Positions 24,051 to 34,237 are shown, numbered from the stretch's first letter. The stretch: DNA of 64,000 nt from Chromohalobacter canadensis (GCF_034479555.1 NZ_CP140151.1:2480001-2544000); one strand, 5' to 3'. The notes: generated by a model from the letters alone, not told the origin. Program-made: numbers and translations.

Positions 24051-24794
24051 TCACTCGCGAAGCGACGTCTCGCCGCGCGCTAAGGCAGCGAGGCGCTCGT
24101 ACTCGAGAAGCGTGATCTCGCGGCGTGCCGCTTGGAGCAACCCGGCCTGCTGAAAACGACTCATCAGGCGGCTGATGGTTTCCACCGCCAGGCCGAGATG
24201 ATTGCCGATATCGGCACGTGCCATGGGCAGGCGAAAACGAATAGGGGAGAAACCGCAGCGCTTAAAGCGGTGTGATACGTCGATGATGAAGCTGGCGAGG
24301 CGTGCCTCCGCCGTGTGGCCGGCGAGCCGGCAAAGCCAATGCCGGTCGTCGTGAAGCTCGCGGCTCATGCTGCGGTAGAGCGCATGGCGCAGCTCGGGTA
24401 GATCAACGGAGAGGCGGTCCAGTTGATCGAAGGGAATCGCGCATACGGCAGTGGTTTCGAGCGCTTCGACGAGCCCCGGATGACCACCGCTGGCGAGGCC
24501 ATCCAGACCGACGAGTTCTCCGGGCAGGTAAAAGTGCGTGATGCGCTCCTCGCCGTGGGCTTGTGCGACGCTCTGCTTGAGACTGCCGCAGCGTACCGCG
24601 AAGAGGTGCGTGAAAGGCGTCGTGGTGTCGAAAAGCGTTTCACCGGGCTTGAGAGGCGCGCGTCTTCGGATGATGGCGTCGAAGTCGTCAAGATCGTCAA
24701 GCCCCAGCGCCAGCGGAAGACACAACGAGTTCAGCCGGCATGTCTGGCAATGGGCATGCATCGGCGAGGCCGGAATGGCGGTATCGTCGGTCAT
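24051..24794 (-). CDS. fnr: FNR/Anr-type oxygen-sensing transcription regulator
   Basis: Global regulator of the CRP/FNR family that senses O2 through a [4Fe-4S] cluster. The 247-residue protein has the N-terminal cysteine cluster H-C-x2-C-x5-C (about residues 16-25) and a further Cys in FAVRCGSL (about 69) suited to be the fourth ligand. A cNMP-type beta barrel and a C-terminal HTH follow; the recognition helix contains VETISRLMSRF, with the E-x2-S-R pattern that reads TTGAT half-sites in FNR. An inverted repeat CTACC/GGTAG (24828-24841) lies in the 5' region, but no clear FNR box is present there. Confidence 0.94.
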   Translation of the reverse strand: MTDDTAIPASPMHAHCQTCRLNSLCLPLALGLDDLDDFDAIIRRRAPLKPGETLFDTTTPFTHLFAVRCGSLKQSVAQAHGEERITHFYLPGELVGLDGLASGGHPGLVEALETTAVCAIPFDQLDRLSVDLPELRHALYRSMSRELHDDRHWLCRLAGHTAEARLASFIIDVSHRFKRCGFSPIRFRLPMARADIGNHLGLAVETISRLMSRFQQAGLLQAARREITLLEYERLAALARGETSLRE

Positions 24795-24892
24795 GGCGTT
24801 TTCTCCTAGGACGCGCCTACCTTAGGGTAGCGTGTGAACCCCGTCAAAGCCGCATAGTGACGCACCCTGATACCCTATGAGACACGGCTGAT

Positions 24893-25630
24893 ATGAGTTT
24901 CGAAAATGCCTATGCGGCGACACCACGCTCGCTGACGTCACTGCGCAAGGTCGGCGTATCGCCCACGATTGCGGCGCAGCATTATTATCTGGACGGCCTT
25001 GGCCCCCTGGAAGTGCGTGGCATGCCACGTGTAGGACGCTTGTTGCTGACCCACGGTGCCGGGGCCGGGCAGACATCGCTCTTCATGCAGCGCTTGCGTG
25101 AGTCGCTGGCGCTGCATGGCGTGCAGGTATGGGCTATCGATTTCGCCTACATGCAGCGGGTATGGCATGAAGACCGTCGGCGACCGCCGCCGCGTGTCGA
25201 GAGCCTGGTCGACGAACTGGCTGTATGGCGAGACGCGTTGATCTCGCTTGCCGGCGACGCGCCATCGCCACTGTGGCTGGGAGGCAAGTCGATGGGTGGG
25301 CGCGTGGCGAGTTTACTGGCGGCGCGTGACGAGGCGTCGGGCCTGGCGCTATTCGGCTATCCGTTTCATCCCCCTGGCAAGCCCGAGCGCACACGGTTGG
25401 CGCATTGGCCGAATCTGACCTGTCCCACCTGGGTATTGCAGGGCACGCGGGACCCGTTCGGGGGTGAGAGCGAAGTTCGTGAATATGCCTTGCCGGCGAC
25501 GGCACACGTGCATTTTCTCGACGATGGGGATCATGACTGGCAGCCGCGACGGCGAGCCAGGCATGATCAGGCGGCGTTGATAGAAGAGGCAACGCGCATT
25601 GTGGGCGTTGCTATGCAGGCAAGTGAATGA
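24893..25630 (+). CDS. Alpha/beta-hydrolase family protein (KANL3/Tex30-like)
   Basis: A 245-residue predicted cytoplasmic hydrolase. The nucleophile elbow GGKSMGGR lies near residue 130, the oxyanion region is around HGAGAGQ (about 54-60), and a late Asp-His pair is visible (GTRDPFG and DDGDHDW, about 184 and 211-216). This matches the small alpha/beta-hydrolase group that includes KANL3/Tex30-like proteins of unknown substrate. It has no secretion signal. The ribosome-binding site is weak, so the start is tentative. A tRNA cluster follows directly. Confidence 0.8.
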   Translation: MSFENAYAATPRSLTSLRKVGVSPTIAAQHYYLDGLGPLEVRGMPRVGRLLLTHGAGAGQTSLFMQRLRESLALHGVQVWAIDFAYMQRVWHEDRRRPPPRVESLVDELAVWRDALISLAGDAPSPLWLGGKSMGGRVASLLAARDEASGLALFGYPFHPPGKPERTRLAHWPNLTCPTWVLQGTRDPFGGESEVREYALPATAHVHFLDDGDHDWQPRRRARHDQAALIEEATRIVGVAMQASE

Positions 25631-25649
25631 ATCCGATGAATATAATCGG

Positions 25650-25677
25650 TTGACTTTCCACGGTCTGTCTGTAGAAT
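25650..25677 (+). promoter_or_regulatory. Predicted promoter of the Val/Asp tRNA cluster
   Basis: TTGACT (25650-25655) and TAGAAT (25672-25677) with a 16-bp spacer lie 18 bp upstream of the first tRNA. Confidence 0.65.
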
Positions 25678-25695
25678 TCAGCGCCACGTGACCAC

Positions 25696-25771
25696 GGGTG
25701 GTTAGCTCAGTTGGAAGAGCACCAGCCTTACAAGCTGGGGGTCACTGGTTCGAGCCCAGTACCACCCACCA
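25696..25771 (+). tRNA. tRNA-Val (anticodon TAC)
   Basis: Cloverleaf of 76 nt with encoded CCA. The acceptor stem GGGTGGT pairs with ACCACCC, the anticodon stem CCAGC/GCTGG encloses CTTACAA (anticodon TAC), and the T arm has GGTTCGAGCCC. First gene of the five-tRNA cluster. Confidence 0.97.
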
Positions 25772-25821
25772 TTACGCGAAATGCGTTTCTAGTGATGGGG
25801 ATACGTGAAGAAGAATGTAGC

Positions 25822-25898
25822 GGACCGGTAGTTCAGTTGGTTAGAATGCCGGCCTGTCACGCCGGAGGTCGCGGGTTCGAGTCCCGTCCGGTCCGCCA
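25822..25898 (+). tRNA. tRNA-Asp (anticodon GTC), copy 1
   Basis: 77 nt with encoded CCA. The acceptor GGACCGG pairs with CCGGTCC, and the anticodon loop CTGTCAC carries GTC. Identical to the copy at 25946-26022. Confidence 0.97.
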
Positions 25899-25945
25899 GT
25901 TCTTCATCGGAAATCCGACAATGTGTGGTTAGCGTTGTATTCAGC

Positions 25946-26022
25946 GGACCGGTAGTTCAGTTGGTTAGAATGCCGGCCTGTCACGCCGGAGGTCGCGGGT
26001 TCGAGTCCCGTCCGGTCCGCCA
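25946..26022 (+). tRNA. tRNA-Asp (anticodon GTC), copy 2
   Basis: 77 nt with encoded CCA, identical in sequence to copy 1; a recent tandem duplication or gene conversion is likely. Confidence 0.97.
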
Positions 26023-26096
26023 CGATTTCCTCGCCGAAGCGTCATTGACGACGAGGCATGTAACAGCAACATGCAGTACCAAGTAGTATGCGATCC

Positions 26097-26173
26097 GGGT
26101 GGTTAGCTCAGCTGGTTAGAGCACCAGCCTCACATGCTGGGGGTCACAGGTTCGAGTCCTGTACCACCCACCA
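26097..26173 (+). tRNA. tRNA-Val (anticodon CAC)
   Basis: 77 nt with encoded CCA. The acceptor GGGTGGT pairs with ACCACCC. The anticodon stem CCAGC/GCTGG encloses CTCACAT (anticodon CAC), so it reads GTG, which is common in this GC-rich genome. Its body is close to the Val-TAC gene, which suggests origin by duplication. Confidence 0.96.
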
Positions 26174-26197
26174 ATCCGAGTTACCTCGGAACAATGC

Positions 26198-26274
26198 GGA
26201 CCGGTAGTTCAGCTGGTTAGAATGCCGGCCTGTCACGCCGGAGGTCGCGGGTTCGAGTCCCGTCCGGTCCGCCA
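26198..26274 (+). tRNA. tRNA-Asp (anticodon GTC), copy 3
   Basis: 77 nt with encoded CCA. It differs from the other two Asp genes by AGCTGG instead of AGTTGG in the D loop; the rest is the same. Confidence 0.97.
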
Positions 26275-26289
26275 CGATCGCCATCGGCC

Positions 26290-26316
26290 AACCCTGAGTC
26301 ATTGACTTGGGGTTTT
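26290..26316 (+). terminator. Terminator of the tRNA cluster
   Basis: An 11-bp stem (26290-26300 with 26304-26314, two G-U pairs) and 3-nt loop is followed by TT and a T-rich stretch, 16 bp after the last tRNA. Confidence 0.65.
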
Positions 26317-26367
26317 GTCGTTTGGGCCTTCCCTTTTTATGCGTGGACGCCCCTGTCGCGCTGCTTC

Positions 26368-27300
26368 CTAAGTGTCTTCCTCGACCGAGAACGCGTCGTC
26401 CTGATGCGCCTGACACCAGGCGAGTGCCTGCGGGTAGACGTCTTCCACGGCGTCGGGATGCGTCAGCATGTCCAGATGACCGTAATCTCGCCTCTGACCG
26501 TTCTCGCGTCCCAGTACGCGTAATGCATGCCGATGCGGGCCGCAGTCTTCGACGAAGCGTGCGACATCTCGGGGGTGCCCCAGTGCCCGGTCGCGATGGC
26601 CGGCTAGATGCAGCGTGGGTGGCAATCCTCCCTGGGCCAGGACGGCGACGTAATCGAAGTCATCCTCGGGGTCCCGCCACGCTGTCTCGCGCACCCAGGC
26701 GACGCTTTCCGCGTGGCTGGCGGCGTATTCGTCGTCACTGCCCCAGCGTAGCGAGCGTGCCGGTAGATAACCGCACAGATGGCGTGCCAGCGGCGCGAGC
26801 CCTTTCCAGATCAGGTCGATATAGAGCCATTTGCTGGGATTCTGGACCCGCACCCGACGCTTGGTGCCGAAATAAACCTGGCTGGCGATACACTCGCGAC
26901 TGCCGGGGACGCGCGCCAGGTGCGCGGCGATCAAGACACCGCCCCAAGAATGCGCCATGACATGGCAGCGCGATTGCCCGCTCAGGTTCAGACAGGCGGC
27001 CAGTGCGGCGGCAACTTCGTCGATGACGACCTCGCGTTGCGAGAACGATACGCCGCGTGCCGGACGCGGCGAGGCGCTACCGCGACCGCGTTGATCGATC
27101 ACCATGACCTCGTGTCCCTGCCGGGCGAGCCAGGGTGCCATTCCCTTGCCGCTACGGCTGTGGAAGATACGCCCCGACTCGATGGCGCCATGCCAGCACA
27201 GGATGGGCAGGCCGTGTATGCGCTCTGGCTGAAAGCGGATGAGATTCAGCTCACCGCCAGTGGCGATGGGAATGCGGTGTTGAGAGCTTTGATAGTCCAT
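26368..27300 (-). CDS. Alpha/beta-hydrolase family protein
   Basis: A 310-residue predicted hydrolase or lysophospholipase-like enzyme. The oxyanion region is near LCWHGAIESG (about 34-43), the nucleophile elbow is MAHSWGG near residue 117, and a late HxxxLGHP segment and DYGHLDML (near 280) supply candidate acid and His residues. There is no signal peptide at the chosen ATG (27300). The ribosome-binding site is weak, and an in-frame ATG 44 codons upstream exists but encodes an unlikely leader that would run into the fadH promoter. It is divergent from fadH. Substrate unknown. Confidence 0.78.
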   Translation of the reverse strand: MDYQSSQHRIPIATGGELNLIRFQPERIHGLPILCWHGAIESGRIFHSRSGKGMAPWLARQGHEVMVIDQRGRGSASPRPARGVSFSQREVVIDEVAAALAACLNLSGQSRCHVMAHSWGGVLIAAHLARVPGSRECIASQVYFGTKRRVRVQNPSKWLYIDLIWKGLAPLARHLCGYLPARSLRWGSDDEYAASHAESVAWVRETAWRDPEDDFDYVAVLAQGGLPPTLHLAGHRDRALGHPRDVARFVEDCGPHRHALRVLGRENGQRRDYGHLDMLTHPDAVEDVYPQALAWCQAHQDDAFSVEEDT

Positions 27301-27445
27301 TCGGGGCTCGCTTGTCTCGCGTGAGAAGGCAGTAATGCCTGCGCCCTTGGTCGGGATTGTCTCCCGTGGCGCCTTCGCTACACTGTTCATACAGTTGTTT
27401 GAAAATGTATGGTGGTTTAAAACCGAGTGCAAGCGAGGACGCGCC

Positions 27446-29458
27446 GTGACTCAGTATCCGCATCTCTTCCGCCCATTGACCGTAGGGCCCGTGACGCTCG
27501 ATAACCGTATCCTGATGGGCTCGATGCATACCAATCTGGAGGAAGCTCCGGATGGCTTCGCGCGCCTGGCGGCGTTCTATGCCGAGCGGGCACGAGCGGG
27601 CGTTTCGTTGATCGTCACTGGCGGTATCGCACCGACTCCCGAGGGTGCGGTGTTCGAAGGCGCTGCTAAATTGAGCGAGCCAGAAGAAGTCGAGGCGCAC
27701 CGGCAGGTGACCCAGGCGGTGCACGCCGAGGGCGGCCATATCTGCCTGCAGATCCTGCACGCCGGACGTTATGCTTATTCGCCTGCGCTGGTGGCGCCCT
27801 CGGCGCTCAAGGCACCGATCAACCCGTTCACGCCGCGTGCGTTGAGCGGCGACGAGGTGGCAGAGCAGGTCGAGGCCTACGTCAATTGCGCCAAACTGGC
27901 TCGCGAAGCGGGATACGACGGCGTCGAAGTCATGGGATCGGAAGGTTATCTGATCAATCAGTTTCTGTGTCAGCGCACCAATCACCGCGACGACGAGTGG
28001 GGCGGGGCATTCGAGAACCGCATGCGCTTTGCGGTGGAGATCGTGCAGCGCATTCGCCGGACGCTGGGCGATGACTTTTTGATCATCTTTCGCCTATCGA
28101 TGATCGACCTGGTAGAAGACGGTAGCAGTCATGATGAGGTCGTGGCCTTGGGGCGCGCGATCGAGACGGCGGGCGCCAACCTGATCAATACCGGGATCGG
28201 CTGGCACGAGGCGCGGGTGCCGACCATCGTCACTAGCGTGCCGCGGGCAGCGTTCACGGAGGTCACGCGACGGCTGCGCGAGGTTCTCACGGTGCCGTTG
28301 ATCGCCACCAATCGCATCAACATGCCCGAAGTGGCCGAGCGCGTGCTGGCCGAGGGCCACGCCGATATGGTCTCGATGGCTCGCCCCTTTCTCGCCGATT
28401 CCGAATGGGTGATCAAGGCGCGCGAGGGGCGCGAGGCGTTCATCAATACCTGTATTGCCTGCAACCAGGCCTGCCTGGACCACACTTTCCAGGGCAAGCT
28501 GACGTCGTGCTTGGTCAATCCACGCGCCTGTCACGAGACCGAATTGACGCTCGCGTCCGTGGCGACGCCACGTGACATCGCGGTGGTCGGCGCCGGGCCG
28601 GCGGGGCTGGCGACCGCCGTGTCGGCGGCGCAGCGCGGTCATCGCGTCACGCTGTTCGAGCGTGAGGCCGAAATCGGCGGTCAATTCCGTTATGCGCAGC
28701 GTATCCCCGGCAAGGAAGAATTCAGCGAGACGCTGCGCTATTACCGCAGCATGCTCGCGTCGCTGGATGTGACGGTATGCCTGAAAACATCGGCCGAGGT
28801 GCAACGCTTGCGGGCCTTCGATGTCGTGGTGCTGGCATCGGGGGTTGCGCCCCGAGCGTTGTCGCTGCCCGGTAGCGACGATCCGCGTGTGGTGGACTAC
28901 CCCACAGCAATCCTGCATCCCGAGCGTGTCGGGGCGCGTGTGGCGATCATCGGCGCCGGTGGCATCGGCTTCGATGTCGCGGAGCTCTTGACCCATGCCG
29001 AGCATCCCGCGTTGGACCGCGAGACGTGGTGTGCCGAGTGGGGCGTCGACTTGTCGTTGGCAGCGCGGGGCGGTCTCGTTACACCGCAAGCGCCGAGTGT
29101 GCCCCGCGAGGTAACGCTGCTCCAGCGCAAGACCAGCAAGCCCGGCAAGGGGCTGGGTACGACCACCGGCTGGGTGCATCGTGCGGCGTTGCGCCAGCGT
29201 GGGGTGCGCATGCTGAGCGGATGCGAGTATCTCGGCATCGACGATGCAGGACTGCATATCGTGCGAGATGGTCACCGGGAATGCCTCGATGTGGAGACAG
29301 TCGTGGTGTGTGCCGGCCAGGTATCAGTGACGGATCTCGAGGCGCCGCTGTCGGCGGCTGGGCGCGAAGTGCATGTCATCGGCGGGGCGCAGGAGGCGGC
29401 GGAGCTCGATGCCAAGCGGGCCATCGATCAGGGAACTCGCCTGGCGGCACGCCTATAA
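27446..29458 (+). CDS. fadH: 2,4-dienoyl-CoA reductase (NADPH), FadH
   Basis: Flavo-iron-sulphur enzyme that reduces 2,4-dienoyl-CoA during beta-oxidation of unsaturated fatty acids. The 670-residue length matches E. coli FadH (672). An old-yellow-enzyme TIM barrel fills about 1-335, the [4Fe-4S] cysteines lie in CIACNQACLD and CLVNPRAC (about 344-371), and a dinucleotide-binding module follows (VVGAGPAGLATA near 382; IIGAGGIGFDVAELL near 505). I placed the start at the GTG at 27446, with GCGAGGAC just upstream; an in-frame ATG at 27335 would add a non-homologous leader. Confidence 0.94.
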   Translation: MTQYPHLFRPLTVGPVTLDNRILMGSMHTNLEEAPDGFARLAAFYAERARAGVSLIVTGGIAPTPEGAVFEGAAKLSEPEEVEAHRQVTQAVHAEGGHICLQILHAGRYAYSPALVAPSALKAPINPFTPRALSGDEVAEQVEAYVNCAKLAREAGYDGVEVMGSEGYLINQFLCQRTNHRDDEWGGAFENRMRFAVEIVQRIRRTLGDDFLIIFRLSMIDLVEDGSSHDEVVALGRAIETAGANLINTGIGWHEARVPTIVTSVPRAAFTEVTRRLREVLTVPLIATNRINMPEVAERVLAEGHADMVSMARPFLADSEWVIKAREGREAFINTCIACNQACLDHTFQGKLTSCLVNPRACHETELTLASVATPRDIAVVGAGPAGLATAVSAAQRGHRVTLFEREAEIGGQFRYAQRIPGKEEFSETLRYYRSMLASLDVTVCLKTSAEVQRLRAFDVVVLASGVAPRALSLPGSDDPRVVDYPTAILHPERVGARVAIIGAGGIGFDVAELLTHAEHPALDRETWCAEWGVDLSLAARGGLVTPQAPSVPREVTLLQRKTSKPGKGLGTTTGWVHRAALRQRGVRMLSGCEYLGIDDAGLHIVRDGHRECLDVETVVVCAGQVSVTDLEAPLSAAGREVHVIGGAQEAAELDAKRAIDQGTRLAARL

Positions 29459-29683
29459 GAGGGTGTTTACAAAAGGACTGCGCTCGCCCGTTTTGTCACT
29501 CCCCCTCTAAGAAAAGTGCGTGTATAAGAAGGCGCGTGCTGGCAGGCTTCCGGTGAGAGGCGGCGATGAGTAGACTGGATCGGGACGCAATTTTTTGCAG
29601 GATAACGGCAGGCGTTGGCACCCGGCGCCTGGCGTTGCGTTTCAAGCGTCTCTCCTTCTCGCCACATATGAGGACAACAAGGC

Positions 29684-30733
29684 ATGGAATCCGACTGTAC
29701 GCCGCGTTTTCTGGCCAGCGACAATACCTCCGGTATCTGCCCCGAGGCGCTCGACTACCTGTTGCGCGCCAACGCCAGCGATGATCTCGCCTATGGCAAC
29801 GATGCCTGGACCCAGAAAGCCGCCGACCGCTTTCGTCGTTTCTTCGATTATGACTGCGACGTGTTTTTCGTCTTCAACGGCACCGCCGCCAACTCGCTGA
29901 CGCTCGCCTCGATGGGGCAGAGTTATCACAGTGTCATTTGCCATGAACTGGCGCATATCGAAACCGACGAGTGCGGCGGGCCGGAGTTCTTCTCCAACGG
30001 CGCCAAGCTGCTGACGTGCTCCGGCGCGGATGGCAAGCTGACGCCCGAGGGTATCGAGTCGCTGGTGACGCGTCGCAGGGACATTCACTACCCCAAGCCG
30101 CGCACGGTCTCGCTGACTCAGGCCACCGAGGTGGGCACCGTGTATACCCGCGATGAGCTGATGGCGATTCGTGCCATGGCGGATAAGCATGGTCTGCACG
30201 TGCACATGGATGGGGCGCGCTTTGCCAATGCCTGTGCGTCGCTCGAGGCCACGCCGGCGGAACTCACCTGGCAGGTCGGCGTCGATGCGTTGTGCTTTTC
30301 GGGAACCAAGAACGGCTTGCCGATGGGCGAGGCGGTGGTCTTTTTCAACCACGCTTTGGCGGAAGACTTCGACTATCGCTGCAAGCAGGCAGGGCAGTTG
30401 GCCTCCAAGATGCGTTTCATCGCCGCGCCCTGGCTGGGGCTGCTGGAAAGCGGTGCCTGGTTACGCAATGCTGAGCATGCCAATGGCATGGCGCGTTATC
30501 TCGCGGAGGGCTTTGCCGCCTTGCCGGGGGCCGAGTTGATGTTTCCCGCCGAGGCCAACAGCGTCTTCGTGACGTTGCCCGTCGCGGTCCTCGAGGAATT
30601 GCGCCAGCGCGGCTGGACGTTTTACACCTTTATCGGCGCGGGCGGCGCGCGTTTCGTCTGCGCCTGGAATACCACCCAAGCACTACTCGATCGGCTGCTC
30701 GACGATGCGCGCGACGCATTGTCGATCGCCTGA
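29684..30733 (+). CDS. ltaE: Low-specificity L-threonine aldolase-type PLP enzyme
   Basis: Cytoplasmic fold-type I PLP enzyme, 349 residues, predicted to cleave L-threonine or L-allo-threonine to glycine and acetaldehyde. The PLP lysine is in CFSGTKNGLPMG near residue 209, and the aspartate that holds the pyridine N is in VHMDGARFANA near 174. GAGGACAACAAGG precedes the ATG. Bacterial members of this subgroup are annotated as threonine aldolase or beta-eliminating lyase; the exact substrate is not fixed by sequence. Confidence 0.88.
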   Translation: MESDCTPRFLASDNTSGICPEALDYLLRANASDDLAYGNDAWTQKAADRFRRFFDYDCDVFFVFNGTAANSLTLASMGQSYHSVICHELAHIETDECGGPEFFSNGAKLLTCSGADGKLTPEGIESLVTRRRDIHYPKPRTVSLTQATEVGTVYTRDELMAIRAMADKHGLHVHMDGARFANACASLEATPAELTWQVGVDALCFSGTKNGLPMGEAVVFFNHALAEDFDYRCKQAGQLASKMRFIAAPWLGLLESGAWLRNAEHANGMARYLAEGFAALPGAELMFPAEANSVFVTLPVAVLEELRQRGWTFYTFIGAGGARFVCAWNTTQALLDRLLDDARDALSIA

Positions 30734-30745
30734 TAGAGATACCAG

Positions 30746-30771
30746 GGCGAGGGCACCGGGGTGCTCTCGCC
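30746..30771 (+). terminator. Probable terminator after the threonine aldolase gene
   Basis: A GC-rich hairpin, GGCGAG/CTCGCC extended by GCAC/GTGC with one G-U pair, spans 30746-30771. It has no long T run, so efficiency is uncertain. Confidence 0.45.
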
Positions 30772-30956
30772 TTGCCCGCCGTTTTCGGATTTCAACGAAC
30801 CAATGGCCGTTTGTGGGCTCTCATGTCCAGGGCCGTGCCGCTGCGTTGAAAGGAAATACGTTTCGCATCGCCCCCTTTCTTCTCCATCCGTCTACGCTGA
30901 TACATAGACAGCCCAGAATCCGATGAGCGACCCCAAGTCGTGAAAGGAGGCGTTTA

Positions 30957-32879
30957 ATGAGTATCTTCGATCATGTTCAGAACCGTTACGAGCGCGTTCA
31001 GCAAGAGGAGATGAGTCTTCAGGAGTATCTGGAACTCTGCCGCCGGGAGCCCAGTGTCTATGCGAGCGCGCCGGAGCGCATGCTCGAGGCGATCGGCGAG
31101 CCAGAGGTCATCGACACCGCCAAGGATTCGCGGCTGTCACGTATCTTCAGCAACAAGGTCATCCGTCGTTATCCGGCGTTTTCCGAATTTTACGGCATGG
31201 AAGAGGCCATCGAGCAGATCGTGGCTTATTTCCGACATGCCGCGCAGGGGCTGGAAGAGAAGAAACAGATTCTGTATCTGCTGGGGCCGGTGGGCGGCGG
31301 CAAATCCTCGCTGGCCGAACGGCTCAAGCTTTTGATGGAGCATGTGCCGTTCTACGCCATCAAAGGCTCGCCGGTCTTCGAGTCGCCGCTGGGGCTGTTC
31401 TCACCGGAGGAGGACGGCGAATTGCTGGAGAAGGAATATGGCATCGCACAGCGCCACTTGCGGGCGGTGATGTCGCCATGGGCCGCCAAGCGCTTGCAGG
31501 AATACGGCGGTGATATCTCGCAGTTTCGCGTCGTGCGGCTCTATCCATCGCGTCTCAACCAGATCGCGGTGTCCAAGACCGAGCCCGGCGACGAGAATAA
31601 CCAAGACATTTCCTCGCTGGTGGGCAAGGTCGACATTCGCCAGCTCGAGCTCTATTCCCAAGACGATCCGGATGCCTATAGCTTCTCCGGTGGCTTGTGC
31701 AAGGCCAACCAGGGGCTGATGGAGTTCGTCGAAATGTTCAAGGCGCCCATCAAGGTCCTGCATCCGTTGCTGACGGCGACGCAGGAGGGTAACTACAACC
31801 CCACCGAGGGCATGGGCGCGATTCCCTTCGATGGCATCGTCTTGGCGCATTCCAACGAGAGCGAGTGGCAGACGTTCCGCAACAACCGCAACAACGAGGC
31901 CTTCCTGGATCGCGTCTACATCGTCAAGGTGCCGTATTGCCTGCGCGTCTCCGAGGAAATCCACATTTACAAGAAGCTGCTCGAGCATTCGTCGCTGAAT
32001 GCCGCGCCCTGTGCGCCGGACACGCTACGCATGCTGGCGCAGTTCTCGGTTCTTTCGCGTCTCAAGGAGCCTGAAAATTCGAGCATCTATTCCAAGATGC
32101 GGGTCTATGACGGCGCGAATTTGAAAGACACCGACCCCAAGGCCAAGTCGCTACAGGAGTACCGTGACGCGGCCGGCGTCGACGAGGGTATGGAAGGCCT
32201 CTCGACGCGTTTCGCCTTCAAGATTCTCTCCAAGGTCTTCAATTTCGATACCCATGAAGTCGCTGCCAATCCGGTGCATTTGTTGTATGTGCTGGAGCAG
32301 CGCCTCGAACAAGAGCAACTGCCCAAGGAAACCTTCGAACGCTATCTGCGTTTCATCAAGGAGTACCTGGCGCCGCGTTACGTCGACTTTATCGGCAAAG
32401 AAATTCAGACCGCCTATCTCGAGTCGTACAGCGAGTATGGGCAGAACATCTTCGACCGTTACGTGACCTACGCCGACTTCTGGATTCAGGAGCAGGAATA
32501 TCGCGATCCCGAGACCGGCGAACTGTTCGATCGTCAAGCGCTCAACGAAGACCTGGAGAAGATCGAGAAGCCGGCCGGTATCTCCAACCCCAAGGATTTT
32601 CGCCACGAAGTGGTCAACTTCGTATTGCGCGCACGTGCCCAGAACAACGGTATGAATCCCAGCTGGCAGTCCTACGAGAAGCTCAAGGGCGTGATCGAGA
32701 AGAAGATGTTCGCCAATACCGAGGAGTTGCTGCCGGTCATCTCCTTCAACGCCAAGGCCTCGACCTCGGATCAGAAGAAACACGAGGACTTCGTGGCGCG
32801 CATGGTCGATAGGGGATATACCGAGAAGCAGGTACGCTTGCTGTCGGAGTGGTATTTGCGGGTTCGTAAGTCGCATTAA
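30957..32879 (+). CDS. prkA: PrkA-family serine protein kinase (YeaG)
   Basis: A 640-residue AAA+/kinase protein of the PrkA (YeaG) family. The Walker A motif GPVGGGKSS lies near residue 110, followed by the AAA_PrkA domain to about 400 and the C-terminal PrkA domain. PrkA homologues have reported kinase or ATP-dependent protease activity and act in stress and stationary-phase physiology. AAAGGAGG precedes the ATG. First gene of the conserved prkA-yeaH-spoVR operon, with 77 bp to the next gene. Confidence 0.95.
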   Translation: MSIFDHVQNRYERVQQEEMSLQEYLELCRREPSVYASAPERMLEAIGEPEVIDTAKDSRLSRIFSNKVIRRYPAFSEFYGMEEAIEQIVAYFRHAAQGLEEKKQILYLLGPVGGGKSSLAERLKLLMEHVPFYAIKGSPVFESPLGLFSPEEDGELLEKEYGIAQRHLRAVMSPWAAKRLQEYGGDISQFRVVRLYPSRLNQIAVSKTEPGDENNQDISSLVGKVDIRQLELYSQDDPDAYSFSGGLCKANQGLMEFVEMFKAPIKVLHPLLTATQEGNYNPTEGMGAIPFDGIVLAHSNESEWQTFRNNRNNEAFLDRVYIVKVPYCLRVSEEIHIYKKLLEHSSLNAAPCAPDTLRMLAQFSVLSRLKEPENSSIYSKMRVYDGANLKDTDPKAKSLQEYRDAAGVDEGMEGLSTRFAFKILSKVFNFDTHEVAANPVHLLYVLEQRLEQEQLPKETFERYLRFIKEYLAPRYVDFIGKEIQTAYLESYSEYGQNIFDRYVTYADFWIQEQEYRDPETGELFDRQALNEDLEKIEKPAGISNPKDFRHEVVNFVLRARAQNNGMNPSWQSYEKLKGVIEKKMFANTEELLPVISFNAKASTSDQKKHEDFVARMVDRGYTEKQVRLLSEWYLRVRKSH

Positions 32880-32956
32880 TCGCCCGGATGTGCCGGGCAT
32901 TCACTGGCGTCGGCTCGGTCTTGCCATCGCCGGCGATTGGACAAGAGGAGGTCGCC

Positions 32957-34237
32957 ATGACCTACTTCATTGATCGACGCGCCAATGCCAAGCACAAGAG
33001 TGCCGTGAATCGGCAGCGTTTCCTGCAGCGCTACCGCAGTCATATCAAGCGCTCGGTGGAGGAAGCGGTCAATCGGCGTTCGATCACCGACATGGAGCGT
33101 GGCGAGAAGGTTTCGATCCCTGCCAAGGACATTTCCGAGCCGGTGTTTCAGCATGGCCCCGGTGGCTCACGCACGATTGTCAGCCCTGGCAACAAGGAGT
33201 TTGTCGAGGGGGATCGGCTGCGGCGTCCGGGCGGCGACGGCGAGGGTGGTGCAGGGGAAGGCAGCGCTTCCAATCAGGGCGAGGGCATGGACGAGTTCGC
33301 GTTTTCCTTGAGTCGAGAGGAATTCCTTGATTTCGTCTTTGATGGTCTGGCGTTGCCGCATCTGGAGCGCAAACAACTGCGGGATCTCGACGAGGTGCGA
33401 CCTGTGCGTGCCGGGGTCACCCGCGATGGCGTGCCGTCGCGGATCAACATCGTGCGTTCGATGCGCGAGGCGCAGGCACGGCGTATCGGTATGCGGGCGC
33501 CCATCAAGCGCGCCCTGCGTGAAGCTGAGGAAGCGCTTCAAGAGGAGGAGCGCAAGGACCCGGTGCTACGCAATCCGACGCGCATTCACGAGCTCAAGGC
33601 CGAGATCGAGCGTCTTGAAAAGCGCCTGGACGCGGTACCGTTCATCGATACCTACGACCTGCGTTACAACAACCTCGTCGACCAGCCGCAGCCCTCCAAC
33701 AAGGCGGTGATGTTTTGCGTCATGGATGTCTCCGGCTCCATGACCCAGGGCCACAAGGACATCGCCAAGCGTTTCTTCCTGCTGCTGTATCTCTTTCTGG
33801 AGCGCAACTACGAGAAGGTCGAGTTGGTGTTCATTCGTCATCACACCGCGGCCAAGGAAGTCGATGAGGAAGAGTTCTTCTACTCCCGGGAAACCGGGGG
33901 AACCATCGTCTCCAGCGCGTTGACCCTCGTCGACGAGATCATCACCCAGCGTTATTCGCCTGCGCAGTGGAATCTTTACGTTGCCCAGGCCTCCGACGGC
34001 GACAATTGGGACGATGACTCGACGACCTGCCGTGACCTGCTCCTGTCGTCGTTGATGGCCAAGTTGCAGTACTACACCTATGTGGAAATTACGCCGCATT
34101 CGCATCAGGCGCTGTGGGAGGAATACGAGCGCGTGCAGGTGCGCCACCCTGAGCGCTTCGCGATGCAGCAGATCGTCGAGCCGGGCGACATCTACCCGGT
34201 CTTCCGCAAGCTGTTCCGTAAGCGTATAGCGCAATGA
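32957..34237 (+). CDS. yeaH: YeaH/YhbH family protein (DUF444)
   Basis: A 426-residue cytoplasmic protein of the DUF444 group. A glycine- and glutamate-rich linker lies at about 95-115. A von Willebrand A-like fold is indicated by the MIDAS motif [14 protein letters not shown] near residue 256. The family is nearly always encoded next to PrkA, and E. coli YeaH acts with YeaG in nitrogen-starvation survival. I chose the ATG at 32957 (AAGAGGAGG upstream), not the ATG 23 codons earlier. The spoVR gene begins 22 bp after its stop. Confidence 0.93.
   Translation: MTYFIDRRANAKHKSAVNRQRFLQRYRSHIKRSVEEAVNRRSITDMERGEKVSIPAKDISEPVFQHGPGGSRTIVSPGNKEFVEGDRLRRPGGDGEGGAGEGSASNQGEGMDEFAFSLSREEFLDFVFDGLALPHLERKQLRDLDEVRPVRAGVTRDGVPSRINIVRSMREAQARRIGMRAPIKRALREAEEALQEEERKDPVLRNPTRIHELKAEIERLEKRLDAVPFIDTYDLRYNNLVDQPQPSNKAVMFCVMDVSGSMTQGHKDIAKRFFLLLYLFLERNYEKVELVFIRHHTAAKEVDEEEFFYSRETGGTIVSSALTLVDEIITQRYSPAQWNLYVAQASDGDNWDDDSTTCRDLLLSSLMAKLQYYTYVEITPHSHQALWEEYERVQVRHPERFAMQQIVEPGDIYPVFRKLFRKRIAQ

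Noticed and set aside
24821..24892. FNR-box (TTGAT-N4-ATCAA) in front of the fnr gene
   Set aside because: Only an unrelated CTACC/GGTAG inverted repeat is present; the FNR half-sites do not match.
28094..29275. 393-codon minus-strand frame inside fadH
   Set aside because: Shadow of fadH; no homology expected and no start signal.
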